A DNA stretch of 64,000 bases, taken from the NCBI GenBank assembly GCA_010015805.1, contig ML978125.1, positions 868,001-932,000 of the forward strand, in the 5' to 3' direction. The position numbers and the translations under genes were made by a program. Below the pieces are notes generated by a model. The model did no database searches and had not been told where the DNA came from. It saw only the letters and a list, made by a program, of their open reading frames with translations. Source of the stretch: Rhizodiscina lignyota. Taxonomy: Eukaryota > Ascomycota > Dothideomycetes > Aulographales > Rhizodiscinaceae. Positions 1 to 10,697 of this stretch are shown here, one piece after another (position 1 is the stretch's first letter; every line of letters begins with the position of its first letter).

Positions 1-1
1 C

Positions 2-493
2 GGCAATCCCTTCGCTCAGCATCTCAATCCGAATTTCGATCCTAGCGTCATGTCTCGGGCTCCTCCACCACCGCATATGGCGGCTGCGAGTGGATGGGTT
101 CCTCCACCCCCACCAACGATGCAGGCAAGTGGCACCTACTGGAACGGTGCCGGTTACACGGCTTCAGGAGGAGGCCAAGGCTGGGGATACCGAGGACCTC
201 CGCCGCAGGCTCAGCAGAACAACGGACAAGGCTCTGGTCAAGGTTACGGCCAAGGTTCCGGACAGGAGAGCTACGCTGGTGGTAGGGAACAAGGAGATTA
301 CGGTGGTGGCAGGGACTCGTATGCTGGGGGTGACAGCTACCGTGGAGGTGATTCGTATCGCGGCGGTGGCAGAGGAGGAAGAGGTCAAGGCTACAACAAT
401 GGCTATGACAACAGGAACGGAGGCTACGGCGGAGGCTACAATAGAGGCAATGGTAGAGGCAATGGAGGTTATGGTGGAGGCCGACGCTACTAA
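2..493 (+). CDS. RGG/glycine-rich RNA-binding protein, C-terminal part (5' end outside window)
   Basis: The frame is open from the first bases of the window to a TAA ending at 493, so only the last ~163 residues are visible and the start lies upstream. The visible part begins NPFAQHLNPNFDPS, passes a proline-rich patch (APPPPHM, VPPPPPTMQ), then becomes a low-complexity tail of GGG, YGGG, SYRGG and RGGRG repeats ending GGGRRY. Tails of this composition bind RNA, promote condensation and are methylated on arginine in hnRNP-like and DEAD-box proteins. No folded domain is inside the window, so the family cannot be named. The internal ATG at 50 is probably not the true start because the open frame continues upstream. 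The antisense frame (48-521, minus) is a shadow of the G-rich repeats. Confidence 0.7.
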   Translation, partial: GNPFAQHLNPNFDPSVMSRAPPPPHMAAASGWVPPPPPTMQASGTYWNGAGYTASGGGQGWGYRGPPPQAQQNNGQGSGQGYGQGSGQESYAGGREQGDYGGGRDSYAGGDSYRGGDSYRGGGRGGRGQGYNNGYDNRNGGYGGGYNRGNGRGNGGYGGGRRY

Positions 494-928
494 AATGGCT
501 GGCCTCTAAATTCCATTGCAATGCCTTCTGGATGATGATTGCGGGCCCCGAGACATAGGGCCTACTTACTATGCTGCAGAGAGTGGACCATCTGTTCCCC
601 TCTTCCGCAGCGCTTGGTCAACATGTACGATACCTAAGGAAAAAAACTAAAAAAGGCAGAAAAAAAATCAAAAACCTTGTACGAGTAAAAACCATTTTTC
701 ATCTTTATGCTTCCGTGAAACAAGTGCTCCTGATATTGTGGCAATTCTCGCCGCTTGCTCACATAGTATGAGTGACTGTGTTACGTCTGAGTCAACCCGC
801 CGCACCGCAAATATAACAATTTCACGACTCACGCACCCCACCCCCAAAATTCCACAACGCAACTCAATCTACTGATCGCACACTTACATGGGCGTCTGTG
901 AGCTTGCGAAGCTCCTCCAAAGCTCAAA
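494..928. promoter_or_regulatory. 3' region of the RGG gene and promoter/leader of the IleRS gene
   Basis: No gene is visible. An A-rich stretch at about 640-690 is compatible with 3' end formation of the upstream gene. The CA-rich segment at about 825-870, shortly before the ATG at 929, resembles fungal transcription start and leader sequence. No specific operator is claimed. Confidence 0.4.
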
Positions 929-3900
929 ATGTCCATAGACTTCCCGAAAGAAGAGGAGCGCGTCCTCAAGCAGTGGAAGGAAATCGACGCCTTTCGCCGC
1001 CAGGTCGAGCTCTCGAAGGGCCAAAAACCGTACACCTTCTACGATGGACCGCCATTCGCAACTGGCTTGCCTCACTACGGGCATTTGCTTGCCTCGACCA
1101 TCAAAGATATCATACCCAGATACTGGTCCATGAAGGGCCGGTACGTCGAGAGGCGATTCGGATGGGATACGCATGGCCTGCCCATCGAGTATGAGATTGA
1201 CAAGAGATTCGACAAGAGCGCGAAAGACTTGGTGGCGGAGATTGGAATCGAGAAATACAATGCGGAGTGCAGGGCGATCGTCATGAGGTTTGCGGAGGAG
1301 TGGAGGCAGACTATCGATAGGCTGGGGAGGTGGATCGACTTTGACAACGACTACAAGGCATGTACGGCCGCAATTTCGATGGAAATGTAAAGCTAACTGA
1401 GACTTCTAGACCATGGACCCGAAGTTCATGGAGTCTGTGTGGTGGGTCTTCAAGCAGCTGTATGACAAGGACAAGGTGTATCAAGGCTACAGAGTCATGC
1501 CTTTCTCGACAGCTTTGAATACTCCTCTCAGCAATTTCGAGGCACAGCAGAATTACAAGGACGCGCAAGACCCAGCTGTAGTCGTCACGTTCCCTCTTCT
1601 CAACGACCCTCAGACATGCCTGCTCGCATGGACGACAACGCCATGGACACTTCCTATGCACACAGGCCTCGCTGCCCACCCCGATTTCGAGTACGTCAAG
1701 ATTCACGACGAAGCTTCTGGAAAGAACTACATATTGCTGGAGGCGTTACTCCGTACCTTGTACAAGGACCCCAAAAAGGCGAAGTTCAAGGTATTGGAGA
1801 AGTTCAAGGGCACAGAAATGCTGGGCTGGCAGTATGAGCCGCTATTCGACTATTTCTACGAAAAGTTTAAAGATGTCGGCTTCCGAGTATTCAATGCGAA
1901 GTATGTTACTGCCGACAGCGGTACAGGCATAGTCCATCAGGCGCCGGCGTATGGAGAAGAAGATTACAACGTCGCGATGAACGCAGGCGTCATTAGCAGG
2001 GACCGGCTACCTCCTAATCCAGTCGATGATTCCGGCCTTTACACCTCGGAAGTGCGCGATTTTGTGGGCCAGCACGTTAAGGCTGCGGACAAGCATATCA
2101 TCAAGTATCTCAAAGGTACCGGGAGGTTGATTGTCGACAGCCAGATTACGCACAGTTATCCATTCTGCTGGCGTTCAGATACACCCTTGATCTATAAGGC
2201 AGTTCCATCGTGGTTTGTCACCATCTCAGATATCATTCCCAAGATGCTCGAGGGCATTGAAGGCTCCCATTGGGTACCAAACTTCGTCAAAGACAAACGC
2301 TTCGCGAGCTGGATCGCAAACGCTCGGGATTGGAACATTTCGCGAAATCGATATTGGGGCTCACCAATTCCATTGTGGGTGAGCGATGACTTGGAAGAAG
2401 TTGTATGCGTGGGCAGCGTATCGGAGCTTAAGGAATTAAGTGGCTATGAGGGTGAAATTACAGACCTTCATAAAGACAAGGTCGACAAGATCACCATTCC
2501 GAGCAAGCAAGGCAAGGGCACCCTACATCGCATTCCAGAGGTCTTCGATTGTTGGTTCGAGTCAGGAAGTATGCCTTACGCGTCTGCTCACTACCCTTTC
2601 GAAAACAAAGAGAAGTTTCACGAAGCTTTCCCTGGTGACTTCATCGCTGAGGGCCTCGATCAGACGAGAGGATGGTTTTACACTCTTGCTGTGCTCGGCA
2701 CCCACCTGTTTGGTTGTCTGCCTTTCAAGAACTGCGTTGTCAACGGAATTGTGCTGGCGGAAGATGGCAAAAAGATGTCGAAGCGGTTAAAGAATTATCC
2801 CGATCCATCGCTCATCATGGACAAGTACGGCTCAGATGCTCTACGCTTATACCTCATCAACTCACCGGTTGTGCGCGCCGAGCCTCTTCGATTCAAGGAA
2901 TCTGGCGTGAAAGAGATTGTCTCAAAAGTTCTCCTACCGCTGTGGAATTCATACAACTTCTTCGAACAGCAAGTCGCGCTGCTCAAGAAAGTTGCAAACG
3001 TCGACTATGTCTTCGATCCCGAAGCGGAGAACACAAACACCAACGTCATGGACCGCTGGATTCTGGCAAGTTGCCAATCACTCCTCAAATTCGTAAATGC
3101 GGAAATGGAAGGCTACCGCCTCTACACTGTCGTTCCGCGCCTACTCTCCCTCATCGACAACACCACAAACTGGTACATCCGCTTCAACCGCTCGCGGTTA
3201 AAGGGCGAATACGGCATAGACGATACCCAACATGCGCTCAATACTCTCTTCGAGGTTCTCTATACGCTCACAAGAGGACTCGCACCATTCACACCTTTCA
3301 TCACAGACAATATCTACCAACGCCTTCTTCCTCATATTCCCGAGAAGTTGCGGGCCAAAGACCCTCGTAGCGTGCATTTCCTCCCGTTCCCCGAAGTCCG
3401 CGAAGAGCTGTTTGACGAGGTCATCGAGCGGCGGGTGGGACGCATGCAGAGCGTCATTGAGCTGGGGCGTGTGAGTCGGGAGAGGAGGTCCATCGGTTTG
3501 AAGACACCTCTGAAGACGCTGGTCGTCGTACACCCAGATCCTGTTTATTTGGGTGACATCAAGGGCCTCGAAACGGAGATCTGCAGCGAGTTGAACGTTC
3601 AGGATCTTGTACTGAGCAGTGACGAGGACAAGTACAATGTCCAGTACTCGGTCGATGTGGACTGGGCAGTGCTTGGCAAAAAGCTGAAGAAGGATGCCCA
3701 GAAAGTGAAGAAGGCTCTACCAAATCTAAGCAGCGATGCCATCAAAACTTTCCTGAAAGAAGGCAAAATGACCATCGATAACATCGAGATCGTCCAAGGT
3801 GACATGGTTGTAAATCGTGGCTTAAAGGAAGGCGACGCAAGCAAAAGTCAGGAGTTCAACACGGACAGTGACGTCCTCATCATCCTTGACGTCGCGATGT

Positions 3901-4220
3901 ATCCCGAGCTCGAGGAAGAAGGCCTCGCCCGTGAGATCATCAACCGAGTGCAACGACTACGAAAAAAGGCGGGCTTGGTCCCCACGGACGACGTGGGCAT
4001 GGAGTACAAGGTACTGGAGGACCCAGAAGGCATTGGACTAGAGAAGGTCTTTGAGAGTCAGGGCAAGATGATCGAGAAGGCGCTCAGGAGACCTGTGGAC
4101 AAGCATGTCATTACGGAGGTGGAGGGTAAGATCCCAAATGGGAAGATCGAGGAGGTTATTCTACAGGAACAGCAAGAGGTGCAGAAGGCGACATTCTTGC
4201 TTAGGCTTGTGAAGCTGTAG
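929..4220 (+). CDS. ILS1: Isoleucyl-tRNA synthetase, cytoplasmic
   Basis: Charges tRNA-Ile with isoleucine in the cytosol. Exons 929-1357 and 1410-4220 give 1079 residues, close to yeast Ils1. The class I HIGH signature appears as HYGH (residues 49-52) in GLPHYGH, and the KMSKR loop is present at about 598-602 in [15 protein letters not shown]. The region between carries the CP1 editing domain. The C-terminal part ([16 protein letters not shown], then a long tail) is the eukaryotic anticodon-binding and C-terminal extension. Joining DYK to [14 protein letters not shown] across the intron restores the family sequence exactly. The start at 929 is chosen because [10 protein letters not shown] is the normal N-terminus; the ATG at 898 is in another frame. 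No mitochondrial presequence is seen. The single intron has a GC donor. Confidence 0.97.
1358..1409 (+). other. GC-AG intron in the IleRS gene (52 bp)
   Basis: The exon ends ACTACAAG and the intron starts GCATGT rather than GT. A branch-like GCTAAC lies near its 3' end and it closes CTTCTAG. The intron contains in-frame stops, and only this junction restores [12 protein letters not shown], so the GC donor is required by the protein alignment. Confidence 0.88.
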
Positions 4221-4590
4221 AGATGCCTCTTGACCAAAGATGTTTTATAGAGCAGAAGAATCGATTCTGGTTGTTCAAACAAGAAGCCTATCCCATGACA
4301 CTCGCATTGTGCTGTTCAGTGCCGTTCATTTCTATAAATGTAATATTTGTAGAAGACAGAGCTCGGTTTCGCATAGCTCGAGAGCTGAAGAATCGACTGT
4401 GATCTTTCAATGATAAATCTATCCCATGGCCATTCCTTTCATGCCAATCACTCAGATGCCGCATAGATTGCGGCCGAACCGCCGTCTCTCTCCTCTGTGT
4501 CATTCCATCTATTTATTCCCCATCTTGATTGGCTCGCTCGCACAACTACCTCTTCTTGTACGCAGCCTACCATTGTCAGCAGAAATTCGC
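4221..4590. other. Convergent 3' intergenic region
   Basis: Lies between the IleRS stop and the stop of the minus-strand CX9C gene. No gene or RNA is recognised; it presumably holds the two 3' UTRs and polyadenylation sites. Confidence 0.5.
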
Positions 4591-4835
4591 TTACATCAAA
4601 CTCTTGGCCGCACTCACGACGTAGCATTCCTTGAGTTTGAGAAATTCCGTCAAGCACTTGTCTTTGTGGACATTGTTGTAGTCAGCTACAATACATTTGC
4701 CGTAGTCAGAAGCCTGTTCGTGTAGTTGTTAATGCAACGTTCATTATGTGACTTCAGTTAGGTATCACACGCCTCTTTCGAGCACTTCCCAACGGCCGCG
4801 GCGAGGCGGTCAATTGGCCGAGTCCGTCCTGGCAT
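4591..4835 (-). CDS. Twin CX9C protein, NDUFAF8-like complex I assembly factor
   Basis: Minus-strand exons 4773-4835 and 4591-4713 encode 61 residues. The protein starts MPGRTRPIDRLAAAVGKC and carries two CX9C pairs, C18/C28 and C41/C51, the hallmark of intermembrane-space proteins oxidised by the Mia40 pathway. The context PIDRLAAAVGKCSKEASDYGKC and CLTEFLKLKECY...SAAKSL resembles human NDUFAF8 (recalled pattern: RLAAC..EAAAYGRC, then CAREFEALRSCF..AAKKTL), which partners NDUFAF5 in complex I assembly. The intron (4714-4772) has a GC donor and AG acceptor; the phase-0 join gives KE/ASDYG. Neither exon is long enough to stand out as an open frame. Another small CX9C family cannot be excluded, but spacing and flanking residues favour NDUFAF8. 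Confidence 0.8.
4714..4772 (-). other. GC-AG intron in the twin CX9C gene (59 bp)
   Basis: Read on the minus strand, the exon ends AAAGAG and the intron starts GCGTGTGA and ends CACGAACAG, with TTAAC upstream as a possible branch site. A GT two bases further on would break the reading frame, so GC is the only donor that fits the CX9C alignment. Confidence 0.65.
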
Positions 4836-5530
4836 GCCTCGCGAGATTGTTGTTCGCAAATTGCAGATGTCGTGAAGATCCTTTTGGAGAAAGTGACCGG
4901 GGTTTATCAGTGAAAACCTTGGCATGTGGCAGGGGCCGTCTGTGCGAGCCTCAGTAGACTTGTCACTGTTCTCTGCGTGTATCTACGGCCGAACGTAAGA
5001 AGGAGTCTCGTGACTAATGCGCCCAGATCATGGTGCGCCTCTCTTCGGCATGATGCACATTTCCAGTATTAATACTCGAGCTTCCCTCCTCCCCACGCTT
5101 CACGATAGCGGCATATTCCGGTCGATACGAAGATGTGGCGGAGAGCCTCAAACAATGTCTGAGACCTTACATGAGCAGTGAGTAATCGTAATTGGCATAT
5201 AGTATCTTTGAGAAGCTTTCTGGCGTCGGCAGCTCTTCGTCTAGCGAGTAGCAATCTCCAAATGAAGCCTGAAGTTTGAAATGCTAGCTAAAGTCTGACT
5301 AAGTGGACTCGAAGCTGAACTCGTTTGTTAAGGTAGTAGGGCAAGCTGAATTTTACATAGAAGGGTAACTTCATCGAATATGGGTTTGTCTAAAGAGTTT
5401 CAAAAACTAGCACCGAATATAAGGTACACTGTGTCCTTTGCACGAAAGGGCGACAGCAATATGCCTCCGCTCCAGTAGCATCTGCCGTCGATATCGAACA
5501 GGGGGCTCCAACCGACTAGCGTTCGCCAAA
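4836..5530. promoter_or_regulatory. Divergent intergenic region, CX9C gene / Clr5 gene
   Basis: Holds the two divergent promoters. A minus-strand frame at 5069-5254 has no protein-like character. No specific element is recognised. Confidence 0.4.
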
Positions 5531-7269
5531 ATGGGCAGAAAATATACCACAAGGGAGTGGGATGCTCGAAAAGACCTCATAAAAGAGCTCTACTGGAACC
5601 AGCGGCGACCAATCAAAGAAGTATGCTCTGCTCTACATACCGAGGGCTTCGAAGTCAGGTACGTCTCATCCATTATCAGAAATGTAAGTACTGATTTGCT
5701 GGTAATAGCGAGCGGATGCTCAGGCACAGAATCAAGCAATGGAAACTGGACAGGAAGAACAAAGAGAGCGAGATGAGGACGGCCATCCAATTGCTTATAG
5801 ACAGTGGGATCACGGATTGGTCCGAAAAGGAACCGAAGTTTCGAATTCGACATTGCATTGTGCCACTGCACGAAGTCTTGCACTACTTTTACCGCAGAGG
5901 AATCAGCGATCCATTCGGCTGGCTCAAAGGTTTACCCGAAGAGCGCTGCCAACCGTCTCCTGATGTCGAGCTTATGATCGAAGAAAGCCCTGTTTCACCC
6001 GTCGCAAGTGATAGTGGGGACAGCATCGAGTCTTCCCTTTCAACGACAGAAGACGTTGAGCACAGAGATGGGGAAATCCAGTCGATCCTGAGGCCTGAGA
6101 AGTGCTCACTGCAACAGTGGCACAAAAGATCCCGTATTCCCTTTCAGCTCGGAGCCGAAGCTGCACTGCCATTAGAATTTAGACTGAATGAAGAACTGAT
6201 CTGGCATGCCGCCTCGTACTGCAGCCGCTATCTACAATCACCGCAGGCGATGTCCGACAGCGAGTGGGCTGTGCACATGCTCACGACTCATGGTACCTTT
6301 GGAGCTCAGATGCAAGACGGGATATTCTTTGCCCCTCAACACAATCCCCACCGAGCTTTTGCACATTTCAACAATGCCTTTGAGATGGCACATCTGCTGC
6401 TCAGCGAGGAGAGTCCCTTCGCCTTCGCTCAGGTATTCACAGTCATGTGCGAACTAGCTACGCATTCGGAAGAGTCGTCGAGATCGCAGCGCACGTTTCA
6501 GGAGCGAGCAGTCTTGCAGGAGGTTAACCAGAGCCTGATCAAGTATCTCTCGGACTTGGCGGCCATTCGGTTAAGCGCTTCTCATCCCCTTGTGGCATTT
6601 CTCTCAGCACTCAGGAAAGCGGAGCACATATCGGACTCGATTGTGAGACTGATGCGCAAGATGATAGACATTTTCACCGAAGAGAACAGCGAAATGGGCT
6701 GGAAGAAAATGTACTTGAAGGAGCGTTACTGCGACTGCTTGTACTACACTGGCATATCTGGTGAACGGCAAGCGCTTCGCTTACAACTTCTTGAGGAACA
6801 GGAGGCATTCTATGGCAAGGTAAGGGGCAATGTGCTCTACACGCTGACCAACGTTGCCGAAGACTGTCTTGAAAATTTTCAGACCGCAAAGGCTGAAGCG
6901 CTTTACCGAGATGCCATCGACCGCGCAAACACCAATCGCAGCGGCTTTGCGAGATCCAAAATTCGGTTCGCGGCACTAGAGGGTCTGGCCAAAGTTGCCA
7001 TTATGAATGTCGATTTGGACACAGTTGCCGCTAGGCTAAAGTGCAATTCCGTCGGCATCACACAAGACCTGCAGAGGCTTAATGGCATTAAGCTCCGCAG
7101 GCTCAATGAGGCTGCGGGATACCTGGAGCAGGCGGAAGATGAAGCTCGAGTTTGGTTCTGCCCAACGAACAGACGTACCATCAGGATTGGACAGATGCGA
7201 CAGCGCGTTTTGAAAGAGATTTTGGATCTTGAGATATCATGCGCGGAGACATCTGAAAGAATTTGGTAA
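5531..7269 (+). CDS. Clr5-domain protein with helical (TPR-like) C-terminal region
   Basis: Exons 5531-5658 and 5709-7269 (50-bp intron, donor GTACGT, acceptor TAATAG) give 562 residues. Residues about 7-65 form a Clr5 domain: REWDARKDLIKELY, then RPIKEVCSALHTEGFEVS, then RMLRHRIKQWKLDRK. This helix-turn-helix-like module is common at the N-terminus of filamentous-fungal proteins and is named after S. pombe Clr5, which acts in silencing. A serine/acidic linker (about 130-180) leads to a long helical region with stretches such as QTAKAEALYRDAID, consistent with degenerate tetratricopeptide repeats. Function is unknown. The start MGRKYTTREWDARK is typical for the domain. The split codon AG/C restores a serine inside the Clr5 domain. 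Confidence 0.85.
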
Positions 7270-8079
7270 ACCTCCACGGTGACGGGAAGTGTTCAGACCG
7301 AATGCAAAACTCCTGGTACGTGCAGCTGGGGTGTTCAGAAGTCCAGGTCGCTTTCGAGTTCTGAACTTGATGGTGGTGCAAAGACGGGCGTTGCTCTGTG
7401 AAGGCAGAAGAATTGATAAGTATCCACCCATGTATATACTCCCTCTGGACAAAGGCAAATGTTGCTGTCTGAATGCAACTCTTTCCACAATGGTGTGATT
7501 AGGCCCGTTTTGGACAAACCGCCTTGAAACTATGTAACCACAAGACCATCGACGAAACAATGACGAATCTAAGAAGCAGAAAACTTTCTTTCCACACTTG
7601 TGAAAGTTGCAATGCAGATCTAAAGAGTGGGTGTCAGGGGCCTGTAACTCTGCTCAGTGCTGGATTCATTGCATGTCGTGAAACTGGTGTCGTCATCACT
7701 CCTGAAAAGCAGCCGATATAATGTCGAACCGATAATGGGGACGATTTGAAAGTGTCAGCCACATGTCCATACGGTGTAGATAGTATCACAGCGTTACTAT
7801 GGCCACCTTTAAAACCTCTAGAGCACGAACGGGGTGAAATTTTATTGCGTTAACCTTTCAAGTCTCAAAGAACATTGTATGCATGTACATTCGAACGATG
7901 AAGTAGTTATCTCTTACCCTAGTTTGGAGTGATCTGGGAGAGCTGTCTTGAGATGCATTCCGACATTATAACTACTGCCAGAAACAGCTGAAGGAGGCGT
8001 GATTAGAACGCTCCTTCTCTCCTGACATGTGACTTTGTATAATTCAATCCATTTCAGGTTTCATCAGGCCATATTTATC
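7270..8079. other. Intergenic region, no gene seen
   Basis: Between the Clr5 gene and the AlkB gene. The only short frame (7524-7721, plus) lacks an ATG start and family features. The last ~100 bases presumably hold the AlkB promoter. Confidence 0.4.
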
Positions 8080-9042
8080 ATGTCAAATAAAAGAACGCTT
8101 GACAGCTTTTTCAAACCCCCTGAAGCCAAAAAGCCGAAGCTCGCTTCCACGGAGGACGCGTCAGGCCACTCAACGTACCCATTTCCAATCCCACAGCTCA
8201 CAACATCAGTATCAGAAGGATTAGGTTTTGCACCTGCAAACGAAGGGCGTCAAATAAATGACCAGCTGGACTTGGACCTCCTATACTTTCAGCCGTATAT
8301 CCCAAAGGACGTAGAACGAGAACTCTTCAACTTCTTGCGCCAGGAGTTATTCTTCTATCGAGTACAATACCAGATCAAAAGAGGTTCGATCGAAACGCAA
8401 ATCAACACTCCTAGATTCACAACCGTGTTTGGTGTTGACGAATCGTCCTACTTCGCACGGGACGGCTCCCTCCTAGACAGCAAAAATCATCGACCTGTTC
8501 CGTCAGATCGCTACAAATGCCGTCCACGACCCATTCCAAGTTGCCTAGAAGCTCTTCGTAAAGTAACAGAAGGATCGACTGGATGCAAATTCAACTTCTG
8601 CTTGGTCAATTACTATGCCAGTGGAAACGATAGCATATCCTTTCATTCAGATGACGAGCGCTTCCTTGGGCCAGATCCAGCCATTGCTTCTTTCTCGCTA
8701 GGCGCCAAACGAGATTTTCTGATGAAGCACAAGCCCATCACACGTTCTGGGGAGGAGCCGCCGGCCGAATCGAAGTCACTGAAGTATCCGCTGGCGTCCG
8801 GAGACATGATACTGATGCGTGGCAAGACCCAATCCAATTGGTTACACAGTATCCCGAAGCGGAAAGGAGGAGAGAGCGACAGAGGACGTATCAATATCAC
8901 GTTCCGCAAAGCTCTCGTGCGTGGTGGGACAGAGAATTACTACCAGTACAACGTGGGAAGTGGCGGTGTGTACAGATGGGATCAAACCAAGCAAGAAATG
9001 CGTCCGTGGGGTGACGCCGAACCTGGAGAGTTGAAGGAATGA
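8080..9042 (+). CDS. AlkB-type Fe(II)/2-oxoglutarate dioxygenase (ALKBH2/3-like)
   Basis: Expected to reverse alkyl lesions on DNA or RNA bases by oxidative demethylation. The 320-residue product carries the double-stranded beta-helix signature: NYYASGNDSISFHSDDE with iron ligands H189 and D191, third ligand H256 in NWLHSIPK, and the 2-oxoglutarate-binding RxNxTxR motif as RINITFR (270-276). The N-terminus MSNKRTLDSFFKP resembles a PCNA-interacting PIP box (hydrophobic, two spacers, FF), followed by a basic EAKKPKL patch that could be a nuclear signal, which suits a replication-linked repair enzyme. The frame is open 17 codons further upstream but only with a GTG, so the ATG at 8080 is preferred. 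Single exon. Confidence 0.92.
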   Translation: MSNKRTLDSFFKPPEAKKPKLASTEDASGHSTYPFPIPQLTTSVSEGLGFAPANEGRQINDQLDLDLLYFQPYIPKDVERELFNFLRQELFFYRVQYQIKRGSIETQINTPRFTTVFGVDESSYFARDGSLLDSKNHRPVPSDRYKCRPRPIPSCLEALRKVTEGSTGCKFNFCLVNYYASGNDSISFHSDDERFLGPDPAIASFSLGAKRDFLMKHKPITRSGEEPPAESKSLKYPLASGDMILMRGKTQSNWLHSIPKRKGGESDRGRINITFRKALVRGGTENYYQYNVGSGGVYRWDQTKQEMRPWGDAEPGELKE

Positions 9043-10697
9043 GGGAGACATTGTTACATAGACCTACTGGAGCATCCGTCTTCGCGGTCGTTGAAAATAC
9101 GATCCCGGGAAACATTCGGTCGATATGTGTACGTTAAAGACAAGATTTGAGCCAAGCTGTGGCTCGGCGATTCCCTGTGGAGTGACCCTCAGGGTCGAGC
9201 TTCATGGATTGGTCAAGATCAAGTTGCTTACTAACAAACTACTTTCAACATAGATTATTCGGTGCCGTTTTGGGGCTGAGGGTGTGGAGACCTTATCGTC
9301 CCCCAAAGCCCCGTGACGCTGTCGCAGAGCCTTTGTGGCCTCGTAGATACCTTGAGAACGTAGAAAATCATAGAAGGGGTATTTCGATGGCACCTAATGC
9401 ACTTTATGAATCGCAGATAGAGGTCTGACAGCTCAACTTAGCCCTTCCAATGACGTTGAACCGGGCTGAATGGAGGTAAGGGTTAACTCCGGGGTAGAAG
9501 ACGAAGTGTAAAAGAGCAGATGAAGATGAAAATGCCCCTATATAGTGAATCCAGCAATTTATGAGTCATCCGAGAAGATTGAGACAAGGAAGAGAGAGTA
9601 GAGAGCAGAGATGAAGCGTGAACTTGCGCGTCTTGGCGGCTCGATGACGGGCCTTTTTGTTCGCTCGTCGTCTGCTACCATTCCTCTCACTCGTCATCAC
9701 CGCGGCTTGCGAGCGCACTTCCACTCCACCTCTTTCTCAATACACCGTTGCGCAGCTGGCCAAAATTCTGTCAGGTATCAATCAATACTTGATTTCGTGG
9801 TCGCATTACCTTCTCCTTCCTGTCAAAACTCTCATCGAGTCTCTGAAGACTCTGTTCGTGCCTCAGGCGCCAGGAACATCAATTTCGCTGTTCGAGGACC
9901 AGCTCGCAAGGTCGGTTCGGGCGCAGTTTGTCGCACCATAGGGCCTTGCTGACTTTGTAATACGTCTAGGAGATCTGAATTCCAGACTCTTGGGGAATCT
10001 TGACTTTTGAGCGATCCTCAACACCGTGGCGAATTGATCGGAGCTAGCTGCGGAGATACGATCGTGAAGCTTCGAACAGCTCAAGAAGTGACAATAAAAC
10101 CGCAAACCTTCTAGACTTCACCGCACCGGACTTCTCGCGCGAGCTTACGACCGGGCGAAAGGATAGCGGTTCATTTCACGGAAAATAGTGGCAAGGCGGT
10201 GCATTTGAGGAAACCCACGGGCGAAACCGAGACATTGGGCGTGCAGACTTTGCTCAGAGGACGCACTGGCTGTGGAAGTTGGGATCCGCCACAATCAAAT
10301 ACATCTAAGTGAAGACGGATTTACGGGATAGAGTCTGCGATCTGCAGCCTAGTACTCTAGGATCAAGACTTCACAACCCAAACATCACCGTGCGTCAAGC
10401 CGGAGAGTACCAGCCATACAGCGAGAAGCTCAGCAGCATATACTAAAGCAAGTGCATCGGTACTGCTGACGTACCAACGGTATTATCTAAAACTGCAAGG
10501 AGGACGCAAGCTTGCGAGACGGCATTCCTCCCACGGCTGAGTTGACTCCTATTACTGGAACGCTCAGCCAGTTCGCTTCCTGCCTTCTTTTTGGTCTCAC
10601 CTCGCGACGCTTAAATCCGCCAGCTCTCATTTCGGAGTTTGGCTTTTGATTCTCAATCTACTTTGAGCACCGGGCAGCTTGTTCCACATAACCAAAC
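9043..10697. other. Intergenic region with no supported gene
   Basis: A 1.6-kb stretch. An ATG-started frame at 9611-9952 (113 codons, a TATATAG stretch ~70 bp upstream) has no domain or clear signal peptide. A minus-strand frame at 9202-9393 starts only with GTG. Neither is supported. The segment before 10697 presumably contains the promoter of the Zn2Cys6 gene. Confidence 0.4.

Noticed and set aside
48-521. 157-codon minus-strand ORF at the window start
   Set aside because: Mirror image of the Gly/Arg repeats in the plus-strand RGG protein.
9202-9393. Minus-strand frame with protein-like composition
   Set aside because: Starts with GTG only, 63 codons, no family; could be a decayed repeat, but no second copy is seen in the window.
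9611-9952. 113-codon plus-strand ORF with a TATA-like sequence upstream
   Set aside because: No signal peptide, family or splice support. An overlapping frame with a hydrophobic start begins only at a TTG. Too weak to call.
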